Origin: Hoeflea ulvae
Lineage (GTDB): Bacteria; Pseudomonadota; Alphaproteobacteria; Rhizobiales; Rhizobiaceae
DNA: 64,000 nucleotides
Direction of reading: 5' to 3'
Assembly: GCF_026619435.1 (NCBI RefSeq)
Contig: NZ_JAOVZQ010000001.1
Span: forward strand, 1,619,501-1,683,500
The translations under genes were made by a program, and so were the position numbers. The notes under the pieces are model-generated. The model searched no databases, had not been told where the DNA came from, and was given only the letters and a program-made list of their open reading frames with translations. Of the stretch, positions 8,951 to 20,278 are shown piece by piece (position 1 is the first letter of the stretch; each line of letters begins with the position of its first letter).

Positions 8951-9663
8951 CCCGTCCTCCATCAGGACCCACCGGGCGCAAGCTCGGACAGAAGGTGAAA
9001 CGCAAGAGCAAGCTCAAGGCCTCGTCGCGGCGCTGGGTCGAGCGGCACCTCAACGATCCCTATGTGCAGCAGGCCCGGCAGGAAGGCTACCGCTCCCGCG
9101 CGGTCTACAAGCTTCTGGAAATCGACGCCAAGCACAATATTCTCGACAAGGCCAGGCGGATCATCGATCTGGGGGCAGCACCCGGCGGCTGGTCGCAGAT
9201 TTCCGCCCAGGTTACCGATTCCACCGATGAGGATCCGAAGGTGGTGGCCATCGATTTTCTCGAGATGGACGGCCTGGCGGGCGTGAAATTCCTGCAGATG
9301 GATTTTCTCGACGAGAGCGCTCCGCAGGCGCTCAAGGACGCGTTGGGCGGCGCACCGGACGTGGTGCTGTCGGATATGGCGGCGCCGACCACCGGTCATC
9401 AGCGCACCGATCACCTCAGGACCATGTATCTGTGCGAAGTGGCGGCGCATTTTGCCATCGAGGTGCTGACCCCGGGCGGACATTTTCTCGCCAAGACCTT
9501 CCAGGGCGGCACCGAGAACGATCTGCTCAACCTGCTCAAGCGCAATTTCAGATCCGTGGTCCACATCAAGCCTCCATCGTCACGGGCGGAATCGGTGGAG
9601 ATGTTCGTGCTCGCCAAGGGCTTCAAGGGCCGCCATGCCGGGGAATCACTGGCGGACGGGTGA
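8947..9663 (+). CDS. rlmE: 23S rRNA 2'-O-methyltransferase RlmE (FtsJ/RrmJ)
   Basis: A protein of 238 residues that should methylate the 2'-O of U2552 in the A loop of 23S rRNA in the late 50S subunit, using SAM. A basic N-terminus ([20 protein letters not shown]) is followed by [11 protein letters not shown] with the first catalytic Lys, the SAM-binding loop [13 protein letters not shown], the acidic motif [13 protein letters not shown] with catalytic Asp, [11 protein letters not shown] with catalytic Lys, and [15 protein letters not shown] with the final Glu. All four K-D-K-E residues are therefore visible. Length is normal for rhizobial members. The ATG overlaps the ppx stop by 4 bp, so translation is probably coupled. 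Its 3' end overlaps the convergent MFS gene by 18 bp. Confidence 0.95.
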   Translation: MTRPPSGPTGRKLGQKVKRKSKLKASSRRWVERHLNDPYVQQARQEGYRSRAVYKLLEIDAKHNILDKARRIIDLGAAPGGWSQISAQVTDSTDEDPKVVAIDFLEMDGLAGVKFLQMDFLDESAPQALKDALGGAPDVVLSDMAAPTTGHQRTDHLRTMYLCEVAAHFAIEVLTPGGHFLAKTFQGGTENDLLNLLKRNFRSVVHIKPPSSRAESVEMFVLAKGFKGRHAGESLADG

Positions 9664-11061
9664 GGCCGCGCGGGGACCCGCGCGTTTGAGGCCATGCCCG
9701 GACACGGCTTCGCCGGCATTGGGCGGCAGCGCCAGAAACGGCAGGATTGCGAAGCCGGTGATCGCGGCGACGGCGAAGAAGGCGGTGTGAAATGCGCCAA
9801 GCGTCAGTTCCCCGCCGTTGAAGGTGCTGACAAGGTCGAGAATGCCTCCGGCCAGCGCCACGCCGATGGCGATGGATACCTGCTGCAAGGCCGAGGCGAT
9901 CGAGGTTGCCCGGGCCGCGGTGTCTTCGGTGATCTCGGCAAAGATCAGCGCATTGGCCGAGGTGAAGAACATCGAGCGGACCAGCCCGCCGAAAAACAGG
10001 ATGCCCATGATCAGCGTCACCGGGGTTGACGGGGTGAAGACCCCGTTGACCGCGATCGACAGCGCAGCGCCGCCTGCGGCCAGCAGCAGCACCCGGCGAA
10101 ACCCGCCAAACCGGAGCACGCGCTGAATGATGAACTTCATGGTGATTGCCCCGGCGGCTGCGATGCAGGTGACCATGCCGGATTCAAACGGAGTCATGCC
10201 GAAGCCCAGTTGCAACATCAGCGGCAGCAGGAACGGCACGGCGCCGGCGCCGATGCGGAACAGGTTCCCGCCCGTCAGCGACAGCGCGAATGTGCGATTG
10301 CGGAACATTTTCGGATCAAGCAGCGGTTTGGGATGCACCCGGGCATGGGCCAGATAGAGAAAGAAACACAACACGCCGCCAATCGTTGCCGCGATGCCCC
10401 AGACCGGCGGCAGGACCGGAAGGCTGATCACCGAAAGGCCGAAGACGATGCCAGAAGCTGCGGCGCCTGAGAGCAGGAAGCCTATCCAGTCGACCCTGTC
10501 ATGTCCGCGCCGCGTGTCCCTTGGCAACACCGTCAGCGCAAACACGATCCCGGCCATGCCGATCGGTATGTTGATCAGGAAGATCCAGTGCCAGGTCAGG
10601 AAAGTCGTCAAAAAGCCGCCAACCGGCGGGCCGACCAGCGGACCGACAAGCGCTGGGATGGTCAGCCAGGCCATGGCGTTGACCAGCTGCGACTTCTCCG
10701 TCGCCCGCACCAGCACCAACCGCCCGACCGGGGTCATCATCGCCCCGCCCATGCCCTGCAGAAACCGCGAAAGAACGAATTCGGTCAGGTTTGACGATAC
10801 CGCACAGGCAATCGATCCGACCATGAAAACGGCAATGGCGATGGCGAAAATCCGCCGCGCGCCAAACCGGTCCGCCATCCAGCCGGAGATCGGGATGAAG
10901 ACTGCGAGCGACACCAGATAGGCGGTCAGGGCAAGTTTCAGCGCAATCGGGCTGGTTCCGATATCGGTGGCGATTGCCGGCAGCGCGGTGGCGATCACGG
11001 TGGAGTCCATCTGCTCCATGAAAAGCGCGATAGCCAGGACGAGCGGAATTGAGCGTTTCAA
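9646..11061 (-). CDS. MFS drug efflux transporter, DHA2 (EmrB/QacA-like) type
   Basis: An inner-membrane protein of 471 residues built of many hydrophobic segments. Family marks are the N-terminal helix with [17 protein letters not shown] (the D/T/I pattern of DHA2 transporters), motif A as [14 protein letters not shown], motif B near [19 protein letters not shown], and motif C as [14 protein letters not shown], which marks proton/drug antiporters. It probably exports hydrophobic toxic compounds using the proton gradient; the substrate cannot be told. No membrane-fusion partner or TetR-type regulator is adjacent. The gene converges on rlmE with an 18-bp overlap of coding ends. Upstream is a non-coding stretch shared with guaB. 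Confidence 0.9.
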   Translation of the reverse strand: MKRSIPLVLAIALFMEQMDSTVIATALPAIATDIGTSPIALKLALTAYLVSLAVFIPISGWMADRFGARRIFAIAIAVFMVGSIACAVSSNLTEFVLSRFLQGMGGAMMTPVGRLVLVRATEKSQLVNAMAWLTIPALVGPLVGPPVGGFLTTFLTWHWIFLINIPIGMAGIVFALTVLPRDTRRGHDRVDWIGFLLSGAAASGIVFGLSVISLPVLPPVWGIAATIGGVLCFFLYLAHARVHPKPLLDPKMFRNRTFALSLTGGNLFRIGAGAVPFLLPLMLQLGFGMTPFESGMVTCIAAAGAITMKFIIQRVLRFGGFRRVLLLAAGGAALSIAVNGVFTPSTPVTLIMGILFFGGLVRSMFFTSANALIFAEITEDTAARATSIASALQQVSIAIGVALAGGILDLVSTFNGGELTLGAFHTAFFAVAAITGFAILPFLALPPNAGEAVSGHGLKRAGPRAASPVRQ

Positions 11062-12953
<1,892 letters not shown>

Positions 12954-12954
<1 letters not shown>

Positions 12955-13553
12955 TGAAACGGCTGTGGCCCGGCTGGCTTTTGTGCCTGGTCACAGCCGG
13001 GCTGTTTGCCTATATGGCGCTGGTTGAATCGGCTGCAATCAGCGCCCTGCTGAGTGGATGGCAGCTGCCCGACGGCGTGCCGCTGGGCTATGATGCGGAC
13101 GCCGCGCGGGCCTTGTTCGACGCCTTTTCCGCGGAGTTTGCCCGGGCGCAAGCCGAAGGCCGGCAAAGCGCGTCGGAAGCCTATCTGGCGCTGCATGCCG
13201 GGGTCGACCTGCTGTTTCCGCCCTTGCTGGCCATGAGCATCGCGTTTAGCGCCTTTGCCGCGACCTACAGCCGCCGGGACCAGACCGAGACACCGCGGCT
13301 GGCCAAGGTCGGTCTCGGCCTGGCGCTGGCATTGGCCTTTGCCTATCTCGGTTTTGATTTTTTCGAAAACGCCGTTGCCGACACGATCTATGGCCCGAAG
13401 GCGATCACGCTCGCATTCAACGCGGAGATGGTATTCGTGCTGCAGGTGCTTACCCGCGGCAAATATCTGAGCCTCGTGATCGTCGCTGTGCTGATTGTTG
13501 CGTTGTGGATTGCCCGTCGCAGGCGCATGCGGACCACACAAACCGTCATCTGA
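12954..13553 (+). CDS. Predicted membrane protein of unknown function
   Basis: A 199-residue protein with an N-terminal hydrophobic segment (GWLLCLVTAGLFAYMALV), a soluble stretch of about 60 residues, and three further hydrophobic segments (LLFPPLLAMSIAFSAFAATY; LGLALALAFAYLGFDFFENA; LSLVIVAVLIVALWIARR) ending in a basic tail (RRRRMR). That pattern predicts four transmembrane helices with a periplasmic loop. The ATG shares one base with the guaB stop, so it is probably translated from the guaB message. I do not recognise the family and the sequence suggests no catalytic site. Confidence 0.75.
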
Positions 13554-13554
13554 G

Positions 13555-13574
13555 CCGCTCTGGCTCCAGAGCGG
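13555..13574. terminator. GC-rich hairpin after the guaB unit
   Basis: A 9-bp inverted repeat CCGCTCTGG/CCAGAGCGG separated by two bases lies directly after the stop of the membrane-protein gene. No T-run follows, so it is a weak terminator candidate or an RNA 3'-end stabiliser. Confidence 0.35.
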
Positions 13575-13728
13575 CGCTGTTCGGCCTTATGGTGCCGACA
13601 GCCCGGCTACCGCTCTGGGCCTTGGCCAGGCCATCGCCGGGCCGGCCCCGCCGGATGCACAATCTTGTGGCGGTGAATGACGCCATCTGCGATAAATCAG
13701 CTCGTTCAAAGGTAAGGCCGTCCCAATC

Positions 13729-14142
13729 ATGACCACATCCACCGCAATTTTCTGGCCGGTTCTGGCCCAGGTGCTTCTCACCTATGTCATCTACGTCACC
13801 GTCTCTTCGAGGCGGATCGGTGCTGTCAAGGCCGGCAGCGCCAAGCCTTCCGACTTCAAGGTTCCCTCGATCGAGCCGGAGCCGAGCGCCACGGCCGTCC
13901 GCAATCTGTCCAACCAGTTCGAACTGCCGGTGCTGTTCTTTGCGGCCTGCCTGTCGCTCTATGTCACGGGCGGGGCAGGGGTGGCCGCGGTCATAGTGGC
14001 GTGGGCATTCGTGATTGCCCGGGTGGCGCATTCCTATGTGCACATCACCAGCAACCGCATCAGGATCCGCCGCTCTTTGTTCATCGTCAGCCTGGCCATC
14101 AATCTGCTGCAGTGGCTCCTGCTCGCCATCCACATCGCCTGA
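13729..14142 (+). CDS. MAPEG family membrane protein
   Basis: A 137-residue protein with four predicted transmembrane helices: WPVLAQVLLTYVIYVTV at the N-terminus, FELPVLFFAACLSLYVTGG, VAAVIVAWAFVIARVAHSYV and LFIVSLAINLLQWLLLAIHI at the C-terminus. The segment NQFELPVLFF followed by ARVAHSYVHITSN matches the conserved core of MAPEG proteins (membrane-associated proteins in eicosanoid and glutathione metabolism). Bacterial members are mostly uncharacterised, some with glutathione transferase-like activity. It stands alone between guaB and a convergent LysR gene. Function beyond the family is unknown. Confidence 0.85.
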   Translation: MTTSTAIFWPVLAQVLLTYVIYVTVSSRRIGAVKAGSAKPSDFKVPSIEPEPSATAVRNLSNQFELPVLFFAACLSLYVTGGAGVAAVIVAWAFVIARVAHSYVHITSNRIRIRRSLFIVSLAINLLQWLLLAIHIA

Positions 14143-14187
14143 GTGGGGGCTTGGGTCGCCAATGCCTCGGGTTCTTCGGGTGCCGGC

Positions 14188-15147
14188 CTACCAGGCAGGC
14201 ACGGCGGCAATGTCCGGGCGTCCCCTGTGATCCCTGCGCGATGACGATCCCGAAGCGCCCGACATCGGCTTGTCTTCAGACCCCACCGGGGTGATGTTGT
14301 CGAGGCTCGCGGCAATGTGGCCGCAAATGGCGTTGACCAGAGCCGCGGGCGCGCCGGGGCGCTTCATCAGGCCGATCTGGGCCGGTTGCAGCGCCGGAAA
14401 GCCATCTGCCGGCGACAGGATGCGCATGCCGGGCCGCACGGCACATTCGGGCAGCAGCGAGACCGCAAGTCCCGACAACACCGCCGAGGCGACCACAGTG
14501 GCCGACCAGCTGGTAAACAGCACCTGATAATCCCGCCCGGCGGAATCGAGCGCCGAGCAGGCGAGGTTGCGCCACAGGCAGGAGCGCCGGCCGACGGCAA
14601 GCGGAACCACCGCGTCCTCATGCACCGAATGGTTCATCGATGTGACCCAGTAGAGTGGCTCTGTGCGCACCACTTCCGATGTCCGGGCGCGCGGGTTGTG
14701 GGTGACCAGCGCCACATCGAGCTCGCCACGCGCCAGCCTCGCGGCCAATTCGATGGACGGTTCGCACTCGATATAGAGCTCGACATTTGGATTTGTCTTG
14801 GCAAAGCGCGCAATGATGCCGGGCATGTAGCGGTCGGCATAATCATCCGGCGTGCCGATGCGGATCAGGCCCTCGAGCTGATGATCATCAAAGGCCGAAA
14901 TGGTCTCGTTGTTGAGCCGGATGATGCGCCGCGCATAGCCCAGCATTCGCTCGCCATCCTCGCTGAGCCGGTTGAGCCGCCCGTCGCGGACGAAAAGGGT
15001 CTTGCCGACACGCTCCTCGAGGCGCCGCATCTGCATCGATACCGCACTTTGGGTCTTGAATACCTTGTCGGCCGCGCGGGTGAAACTGCCGGTATCGACA
15101 ATGGCCACGAAGGTTTGCAATTGGTCGATATCGAGTGGCGCGGGCAT
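14188..15147 (-). CDS. LysR-family transcription regulator
   Basis: A protein of 319 residues. The N-terminal winged helix-turn-helix is classic (LQTFVAIVDTGSFTRAADKV, then TQSAVSMQMRRLEERVGKTLF). The periplasmic-binding-protein-like effector domain follows (LIRIGTPDDYADRYMPGIIA; ARGELDVALVTH; ASAVLSGLAVSLLPECAV). A short polar tail of about 35 residues extends past the usual end. The gene is divergent from a DUF1127 protein; the shared region contains a LysR-type palindrome, so it probably controls that small gene and itself. The same pairing is common in rhizobia. The inducer cannot be inferred. Confidence 0.93.
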   Translation of the reverse strand: MPAPLDIDQLQTFVAIVDTGSFTRAADKVFKTQSAVSMQMRRLEERVGKTLFVRDGRLNRLSEDGERMLGYARRIIRLNNETISAFDDHQLEGLIRIGTPDDYADRYMPGIIARFAKTNPNVELYIECEPSIELAARLARGELDVALVTHNPRARTSEVVRTEPLYWVTSMNHSVHEDAVVPLAVGRRSCLWRNLACSALDSAGRDYQVLFTSWSATVVASAVLSGLAVSLLPECAVRPGMRILSPADGFPALQPAQIGLMKRPGAPAALVNAICGHIAASLDNITPVGSEDKPMSGASGSSSRRDHRGRPDIAAVPAW

Positions 15148-15156
15148 GGCGGGGTC

Positions 15157-15178
15157 CTATCAATCTATTTGATGATAG
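15157..15178. promoter_or_regulatory. Candidate LysR operator
   Basis: Nested dyads sit between the divergent LysR and DUF1127 genes, 10-31 bp upstream of the LysR ATG: the outer arms CTATCA/TGATAG are 10 bases apart and the inner arms ATCAA/TTGAT (15159-15173) fit the T-N11-A pattern of LysR boxes. A second similar sequence (TGATCAATCGATTTTTGA) follows near 15201. Confidence 0.5.
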
Positions 15179-15292
15179 AGATTAGAAACATTCGCTGGTC
15201 TGATCAATCGATTTTTGAGACATAGAGGCTGCAAGTTGGGTCCTGCGCCGGCCCGCAGATCAATCGGCGCCTATTGACCAAGGAATATGACC

Positions 15293-15574
15293 ATGAACGC
15301 CCGCAGTTTTGCTGCCTCACGGACACTTGCCCGCTCCTTCAATGCCGGACAGGTTGTGTTGAATGCCATCTACGCCGCTTCCGGCAAGGGTACGGCTCTG
15401 GTGCGCGTTCTGCTCAATCGCCGAATTGCCGGCAAACTTCAACAGCTCTCGGATCATCAGCTGGCCGATATCGGCCTGACCCGTGGTGATGTGCGCTGTG
15501 GCATGTCCATGCCGTTCAATACCGATCCGACCACCGAACTGGCGCGCCGCGCGCGGTGCAACACCAGCTGGTAG
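15293..15574 (+). CDS. DUF1127 domain small protein
   Basis: A 93-residue basic protein. The C-terminal half carries the DUF1127 signature, here RRIAGKLQQLSDHQLADIGL followed by TRGDVR. Short rhizobial and agrobacterial DUF1127 proteins bind RNA and affect phosphate, carbon and sRNA regulation; this member is longer, with an N-terminal helix of about 40 residues. I place the start at 15293 because AAGGA (15280-15284) lies 8 bases before it; the ATG at 15287 is too close to that site. It is divergent from the LysR gene and followed by an intrinsic terminator, so it forms a monocistronic unit. The specific role is not known. Confidence 0.85.
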   Translation: MNARSFAASRTLARSFNAGQVVLNAIYAASGKGTALVRVLLNRRIAGKLQQLSDHQLADIGLTRGDVRCGMSMPFNTDPTTELARRARCNTSW

Positions 15575-15642
15575 GCTCTTGTTGCCTGTGACCTGTTTCT
15601 GAAGAGGTCCCCTGCGGGATGCTGCCCTGTATCCCGCATTTA

Positions 15643-15688
15643 CCCGGCCGCTGCATCCTCTCTTGAGAGACTGCGCGGCCGGGCTTTT
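15643..15688 (+). terminator. Intrinsic terminator of the DUF1127 gene
   Basis: A perfect 9-bp GC stem (CCCGGCCGC at 15643-15651 and GCGGCCGGG at 15675-15683) is followed by CTTTTC. It lies 70 bases after the stop codon, between convergent genes. Confidence 0.7.
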
Positions 15689-15740
15689 CATTCCGCGGGC
15701 AGGCTTGGTGCTCAGCCGGTCCCGCTTCATAGCGCGCTGA

Positions 15741-16601
15741 TCAGCGCTTCATGCCCTGAAGATACTGGTCGAAAATCGACTCCATGTTCTTCTGGTAGCC
15801 CTGCTGCACTTCCTTGCCCGATTCGAACATCTTGCCGAACAGGTCTTCATAGGGATTGCCGCTCCCGGAGGGGGAGGCGTGGTCGGGTTGCTGCTCCGGT
15901 TCCGGCGCTTGCCGCGGCTGTCCGCCGCCCATCGCGCCGCCGAGCATGTCCTGGAAGATCTGGCCAAGCGGATTGTCGCCGAACGGATTGCCGCCGGCCT
16001 GTTTCGGCGGGCTTTTCGGCGTGCCGCCAAACATGCCTTCGAGAATCTGCCCGAGCGGATTGTCCATCGGCGAGGCCTGCGGTGCCGGCTTGGCCTTGGC
16101 GCCGCCCATGCCCTGGCGCATCATGTCGCTGATCAGATCGCCGATCGGGTTGGAGCCGCCCATCGCATTGGCCTGCATCTGTCCGGTCGATTGCTTGAAC
16201 AGTCCGCCCATGATCGAAGTCGCCAGAACCGGCAGCATCTGCTTGAATATTTCCTGGCCGATGCCGGTTGCGGCTTCGGCTTGCGCGGCCACCGCACGGC
16301 TGACTTCCTTCGATCCGAAGAGATGGCCCAGAATGCCATTGCCTTCGGCCTTGCCCTGGGGGCTGAAGGCATTTTGCATGTTTTCGAAATATTGAGCGTG
16401 ATTGCCGCCGGCGAGCGCGGAGAGGAAATTCGACATGTCCATCGGGTTTGAGGCATTGCGCTTCAAGCCGGTGGAGAAGGCCGGCATCAGCGCGGCCACC
16501 GCCTGCTGCATCTGGTTTTCGTCAAGGCCGAACTGCTTGGCCATGTTCCGCATGGCTTCACCGTTCTGGGCATTCATCATCATGTCAAAAAGCGGCATCA
16601 T
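15741..16601 (-). CDS. DUF937-family protein
   Basis: A protein of about 286 residues. The N-terminal 110 residues are helical with a repeated Gln/Asn/Met pattern (MAKQFGLDENQMQQAVAALM, then AFSTGLKRNASNPMDMSNFL), which resembles DUF937 (YidB-like) proteins. The C-terminal half is low complexity, rich in Gly, Pro, Gln and Met, with repeated NPLGQI(L/F) units (DNPLGQILEGMFGG; DNPLGQIFQDMLGG). The start was taken as the ATG at 16601 with GGAG upstream; the frame stays open to 16646. There is no signal peptide. Function is unknown; the repeats may drive self-association (inference). It follows the gshA gene in the same direction. Confidence 0.75.
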   Translation of the reverse strand: MMPLFDMMMNAQNGEAMRNMAKQFGLDENQMQQAVAALMPAFSTGLKRNASNPMDMSNFLSALAGGNHAQYFENMQNAFSPQGKAEGNGILGHLFGSKEVSRAVAAQAEAATGIGQEIFKQMLPVLATSIMGGLFKQSTGQMQANAMGGSNPIGDLISDMMRQGMGGAKAKPAPQASPMDNPLGQILEGMFGGTPKSPPKQAGGNPFGDNPLGQIFQDMLGGAMGGGQPRQAPEPEQQPDHASPSGSGNPYEDLFGKMFESGKEVQQGYQKNMESIFDQYLQGMKR

Positions 16602-16714
16602 CGGACTGTGTCTCTCCTCAAGCGCTGGAATGCAGGCCTTGGGCAAAGACTATACCGCCCAAAGCGGCATGCCTAGGGCGGTAATCCTTATTCGGCAGGG
16701 GGCGATTGATGCTG

Positions 16715-18088
16715 CTAGTAGGCGTAGTCTTCGAAGACCGGATCGACGCTGCCGTTCCAGCGGCCATTGTAAAGCGCCAGCATCTCCTCGGCCAGCGTGG
16801 TGCCGCGGGCGATTGTCTCTTCCAGCGGAGCGAGGAAATGGCTTTCGTCATTGCCTTCGGAATTCAGGCACGCCCGGTTGACCAGACCGCGCCGGGAAAT
16901 GCCGAGCACTTCGCGGCCGATGTCGCGCAGCGAGTGCCCCTTGATCTTGGCATTCAATCCGTCGCGTGGCGTGGTGTCGCGAATCTGGTTGACCTCATCC
17001 AGGTTCCAGTCGCTCACAAGTTCCAGCGCCTCGCCGATTGCCGCTTCGTCATAAAGCAGTCCGACCCAGAATGCCGGCAGGGCGCAGATCCGCCGCCACG
17101 GACCGCCATCGGCGCCGCGCATCTCGATGAAGCGTTTCAGCCGGGCATCGGGAAACAGCGTGCCCAGATGGTTGGTCCAGTCTCCGATGGTGGGCATCGG
17201 CTGGTCGAGTTCGCCCTTCAGCGCGCCGTTCATGAACTGGCGGAAGGTCACATGTGTCGCCTCGTGGTAATTGCCGTCGCGCAGCACGAAATACATCGGC
17301 ACGTCGAGCGCCCATTCGACATAATCCATGAAGCCGAAATCATCGGAATAGACGAACGGCAGTTGGCCCGAGCGCTGGTTGTCGGTGTCGCGCCAGATGT
17401 CGCCGCGCCAGGAGACCAGCCCGTTGGGCCTGCTCTCGGTAAACGGCGAGGCCGCAAACAGCGCGGTTGCCAAGGGCTGCAGCTTCATGCCGAGCTGCAT
17501 CTTGCGGCGCATGTCTGCTTCCGAGGAGAAGTCCAGATTCACCTGGATCGTGCAGGTCCGGTACATCATGTCCAGGCCCTTGGTGCCTACCTTCGGCATG
17601 TAGCGGGTCATGATGTCGTAGCGGGATTTGGGCATTTTCGGCGTTTCGGCCAGCGACCAGGTCGGGCTGCCGCCCATGCCCAGGAAGCCGATGCCCATGG
17701 GCTCGGCGATTTCCTGCAACTGCGCCAGATGCGCGTTCGATTCGCGGCAGGTCTGGTGAATGGTTTCAAGCGGCGCGCCGGAGAGTTCGAACTGCCCGCC
17801 CGGTTCCAGGCTGATGGCGCCGGCGCCGGTCGGCTCGACCAGTCCGATGATCTTGCCGGCATCGATGATCGGTTCCCAGCCGAGCATCATCGCCATGCCT
17901 TCCAGCAGCGCCCGGATCGAGCGTTCGCCCTCATAAGGCACCGGTTGATGGGACTGGCTGTAGAACACGAATTTTTCGTGCTCGGTGCCGATCCGCCATT
18001 TTTCCTGCGGCTTGCAACCTGCTGCCATCCAGTCGGCCAGATCATTGACTGAGCTGATCGGTGTGTCGTCGGTGGTGTCGCGCGCCAT
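16715..18088 (-). CDS. gshA: Glutamate-cysteine ligase, plant/alphaproteobacterial type
   Basis: A protein of 457 residues that forms gamma-glutamylcysteine from glutamate, cysteine and ATP, the first step of glutathione synthesis. It matches the GCS2 plant-type family rather than the E. coli type: WRIGTEHEKFVFY near residue 30, EPTGAGAISLEPGGQFELSG, MYRTCTIQVNLDFSSEADMR, and the C-terminal ISRRGLVNRACLNSEGNDES. The ATG at 18088 was chosen because AAGG lies just upstream and it gives the usual family length; the open frame extends to 18142. It is downstream of rsmE in the same direction, an arrangement usual in Rhizobiales. Confidence 0.95.
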   Translation of the reverse strand: MARDTTDDTPISSVNDLADWMAAGCKPQEKWRIGTEHEKFVFYSQSHQPVPYEGERSIRALLEGMAMMLGWEPIIDAGKIIGLVEPTGAGAISLEPGGQFELSGAPLETIHQTCRESNAHLAQLQEIAEPMGIGFLGMGGSPTWSLAETPKMPKSRYDIMTRYMPKVGTKGLDMMYRTCTIQVNLDFSSEADMRRKMQLGMKLQPLATALFAASPFTESRPNGLVSWRGDIWRDTDNQRSGQLPFVYSDDFGFMDYVEWALDVPMYFVLRDGNYHEATHVTFRQFMNGALKGELDQPMPTIGDWTNHLGTLFPDARLKRFIEMRGADGGPWRRICALPAFWVGLLYDEAAIGEALELVSDWNLDEVNQIRDTTPRDGLNAKIKGHSLRDIGREVLGISRRGLVNRACLNSEGNDESHFLAPLEETIARGTTLAEEMLALYNGRWNGSVDPVFEDYAY

Positions 18089-18231
18089 GTCCGGGCCTTT
18101 ATCGTCTGGTCGTTGGCGCGGTCTCGGACCACGCGTGGTCATGTTGCTTGGACCGGAACCGGTCCGCCATGCAAGCGAAAATCCCTGATCCTGAGATCAA
18201 AGAAGCTTGATCCGGGCTGGTTCGTGCAGTC

Positions 18232-18966
18232 CTACCAGTCGCCGATCGTCATCTGCACCGCGGTCAGGGCTGCCACTGCGGCGGTGTCTGCGCGCAGAAT
18301 GCGCGGTCCCAGCGGAATGGCGGTGACATGGGGCAGGGAGGTCAGCAGCTCCCGCTCGCGCTCGGAAAATCCGCCCTCCGGCCCCACCAGAAGCGCCAGG
18401 TCGCGTTCGGTGATGGCGGACAGCGCCGCCGTCGGATTGTCGCCGGCCTGACTTTCATTGCAGAAGATGATCCGGCGCGCCGGGTCCCAGCCGCCAAGCA
18501 GGGTCTCGAGCTTCACCGCGTCCCCCAGTTGCGGAATGGCAAGATTGCCGCATTGCTCCGCCGCTTCGAGAATATTGGCCTCCAGCCGCGTGGCGTTGAT
18601 CTTGTGCATCTGCGTGTGATCGGTGAACACTGGAGTGATCTTGTGAATGCCCATTTCGGTGGCCTTCTGAACCAGATATTCCAGCCGTCCGACCTTGAGC
18701 GGAGCAAACAGAAATTCGAGCCGCGACGGTTCAGGCTGCGCGCGAGTCTGGGCGCCGATTTCGAGATTCGCCGCTTTCCTGCCTTGCGGCCGCAGCGTCG
18801 CGCTGAATTCGCCGTCGCGTCCGTTGAACACCAGAACCTCGGCGCCGTCGTCGAGCCGCAACACCGTCATGAGGTAATGCGCCTGCTCCCGGGCAAGGGT
18901 CAGAACCTCGCCCTGGGCAAGCGGAGCGTCGAGATAGAGCCGTTGAAGTTTGTAATTTGCGCGCAT
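18232..18966 (-). CDS. rsmE: 16S rRNA m3U1498 methyltransferase RsmE
   Basis: A protein of 244 residues. It methylates N3 of U1498 in the 30S decoding region with SAM. The N-terminal PUA-like part is recognisable (MRANYKLQRLYLDAPLAQGE; AREQAHYLMTVLRLDDGAEV). The C-terminal SPOUT domain has the knot motifs LLVGPEGGFSERERELL and IPLGPRILRADTAAVAAL. The frame is open upstream to 19140, but the family starts at the methionine at 18966, which gives the normal length. It lies between a conserved hypothetical gene and gshA, all leftward. Confidence 0.95.
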   Translation of the reverse strand: MRANYKLQRLYLDAPLAQGEVLTLAREQAHYLMTVLRLDDGAEVLVFNGRDGEFSATLRPQGRKAANLEIGAQTRAQPEPSRLEFLFAPLKVGRLEYLVQKATEMGIHKITPVFTDHTQMHKINATRLEANILEAAEQCGNLAIPQLGDAVKLETLLGGWDPARRIIFCNESQAGDNPTAALSAITERDLALLVGPEGGFSERERELLTSLPHVTAIPLGPRILRADTAAVAALTAVQMTIGDW

Positions 18967-18997
18967 TTTCGACTTCTTGCCCAAGCTGATCCGAAGA

Positions 18998-19636
18998 TCA
19001 AGCCTCAGGCCTCCAGCACCCCGAATGGAATACCGGCCGGTATCCATGCCCAAGCGCGGCAACCGTCGAGGCCGGAGTGTCGAGATGGACCGGACAGCCC
19101 GGAAGCGCATCAGGATCCGTCGGGGCGCCATAGCCGTCAAACGACCAGGGCAGAAGCCTGCCGCCGCGCAAGGCGTAATGCGTACCGCCCTGGCGGATCA
19201 TCACCCCATCGGGAAGCGACGAGATTCCCTCTCGCGCAACCAAACGCTCGGGCGCGTCCGGGCTGCGCTTGCGCTCCACCGCCAGCAGCGCGTCGATGGC
19301 CGGTGCGGACAACCGCTCTTCGTCCCGGCTTTTGCCGAGAGCTTCCGCAAAAGCGAACGCATCTTTTCTCCGGCATTCGAAGCACGGGCGGTGCCCGGCT
19401 GCGAGCGCGGTGACTTCATCGAGAAAGAACAATTCGGTGTAGCGGTTCGGCTGCATCAGCTTCCGGCGCCGTCCCTTGAACGCTGTCACGCAGACAAGCC
19501 ACGCTCTGCTCCTCTGGTGCCGCACGATCCGTTGATCCGCATCATGCAAAGCGCCGCCACGGTTGCCCATGAACTCCCCGCGCGCCGGATGGACGCAGAT
19601 AGTGCCTGCTGGGTTGACCCTGTTCTGATAGGGCAT
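18998..19636 (-). CDS. Conserved hypothetical protein with a CxxC-like motif
   Basis: A 212-residue protein that I do not recognise. Visible features are an N-terminal PAGTICVHPARGEFMGNRGG, a basic stretch AFKGRRRKLMQPNRYTELFF, a short Cys motif GHRPCFECRRKDAFAFAEA, and ARPHHAL-type loops rich in Gly and Pro (RLLPWSFDGYGAP; GCPVHLDTPASTV). The motif RPCFECRR recalls the metal-binding loop of Ada-type proteins but the other ligands are not obvious. There is no signal peptide or membrane helix. Its ATG directly follows the stop of the LysE-family gene (TGAATG), so translation is probably coupled. Expression with lysE, rsmE and gshA as one leftward unit is likely. Confidence 0.7.
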   Translation of the reverse strand: MPYQNRVNPAGTICVHPARGEFMGNRGGALHDADQRIVRHQRSRAWLVCVTAFKGRRRKLMQPNRYTELFFLDEVTALAAGHRPCFECRRKDAFAFAEALGKSRDEERLSAPAIDALLAVERKRSPDAPERLVAREGISSLPDGVMIRQGGTHYALRGGRLLPWSFDGYGAPTDPDALPGCPVHLDTPASTVAALGHGYRPVFHSGCWRPEA

Positions 19637-20278
19637 TCAGGACGCGCGGCGTGTGAAGGCCGCAGCGATGCCAGCCATCATCAACAGCGATCCGCCGCTG
19701 CGCATGGCAATCTTCATCACCTCAGGCCGGCGAATGGTCTGCCGGGCGCCGGCCGCCGCAAATGCAAACACCGCAGCATTGATGATTCCCAGAGCCGTGA
19801 AGGTGAGCACATAGGTTGCGGCCTGCGGCGTGTAGGGCAGGGCGGGATCGATGAACTGCGGCACGAAGGCCACGAAGAACAGGATGCCCTTTGGGTTAAG
19901 TGCGGTGATCAGGAAGGAATCGCGAAAGATCGTCGCCGTTTTCGCTGGAGCCTCCACCACGTCGGCATCGGACATGTCCGGCAGCGTCACCGGTGTGCGC
20001 CACATCTTGTAACCGATCCAGATCAGGTAGGCCGCGCCGACAAATTTCAGCGCCTGAAACAGCGATGCCGATGCTGCCAGCAATGCACCCGCACCGGCGA
20101 TCGAAAGCGATGTCGCGAGCAGGTCGCCAAGGCCCACGCCGATCACGCTTGCCAGCGCGACCTTGCGCCCATGCGCCAGCGCCTGGGTGATGACCATGAT
20201 GATGGTCGGCCCGGGGATCACCAGCAGAATGACGCTGGCCAGAACGAAAGCGGCGAAATGTTCGGGTGAAACAGGCAT
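19637..20278 (-). CDS. LysE/RhtB-family amino acid exporter
   Basis: A 213-residue inner-membrane protein with about six hydrophobic segments. The N-terminal helix LASVILLVIPGPTIIMVITQ carries the PGP motif of the family, followed by GRKVALASVIGVGLGDLLA, GAAYLIWIGYKMWR, FRDSFLITALNPKGILFFVA and a C-terminal Arg-rich end. It probably exports amino acids or small metabolites; the substrate is not predictable. The start was set at 20278 because AAGGATG lies 8 bases upstream, while the more upstream ATGs have no spacing. The next gene starts immediately after its stop. Confidence 0.92.
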   Translation of the reverse strand: MPVSPEHFAAFVLASVILLVIPGPTIIMVITQALAHGRKVALASVIGVGLGDLLATSLSIAGAGALLAASASLFQALKFVGAAYLIWIGYKMWRTPVTLPDMSDADVVEAPAKTATIFRDSFLITALNPKGILFFVAFVPQFIDPALPYTPQAATYVLTFTALGIINAAVFAFAAAGARQTIRRPEVMKIAMRSGGSLLMMAGIAAAFTRRAS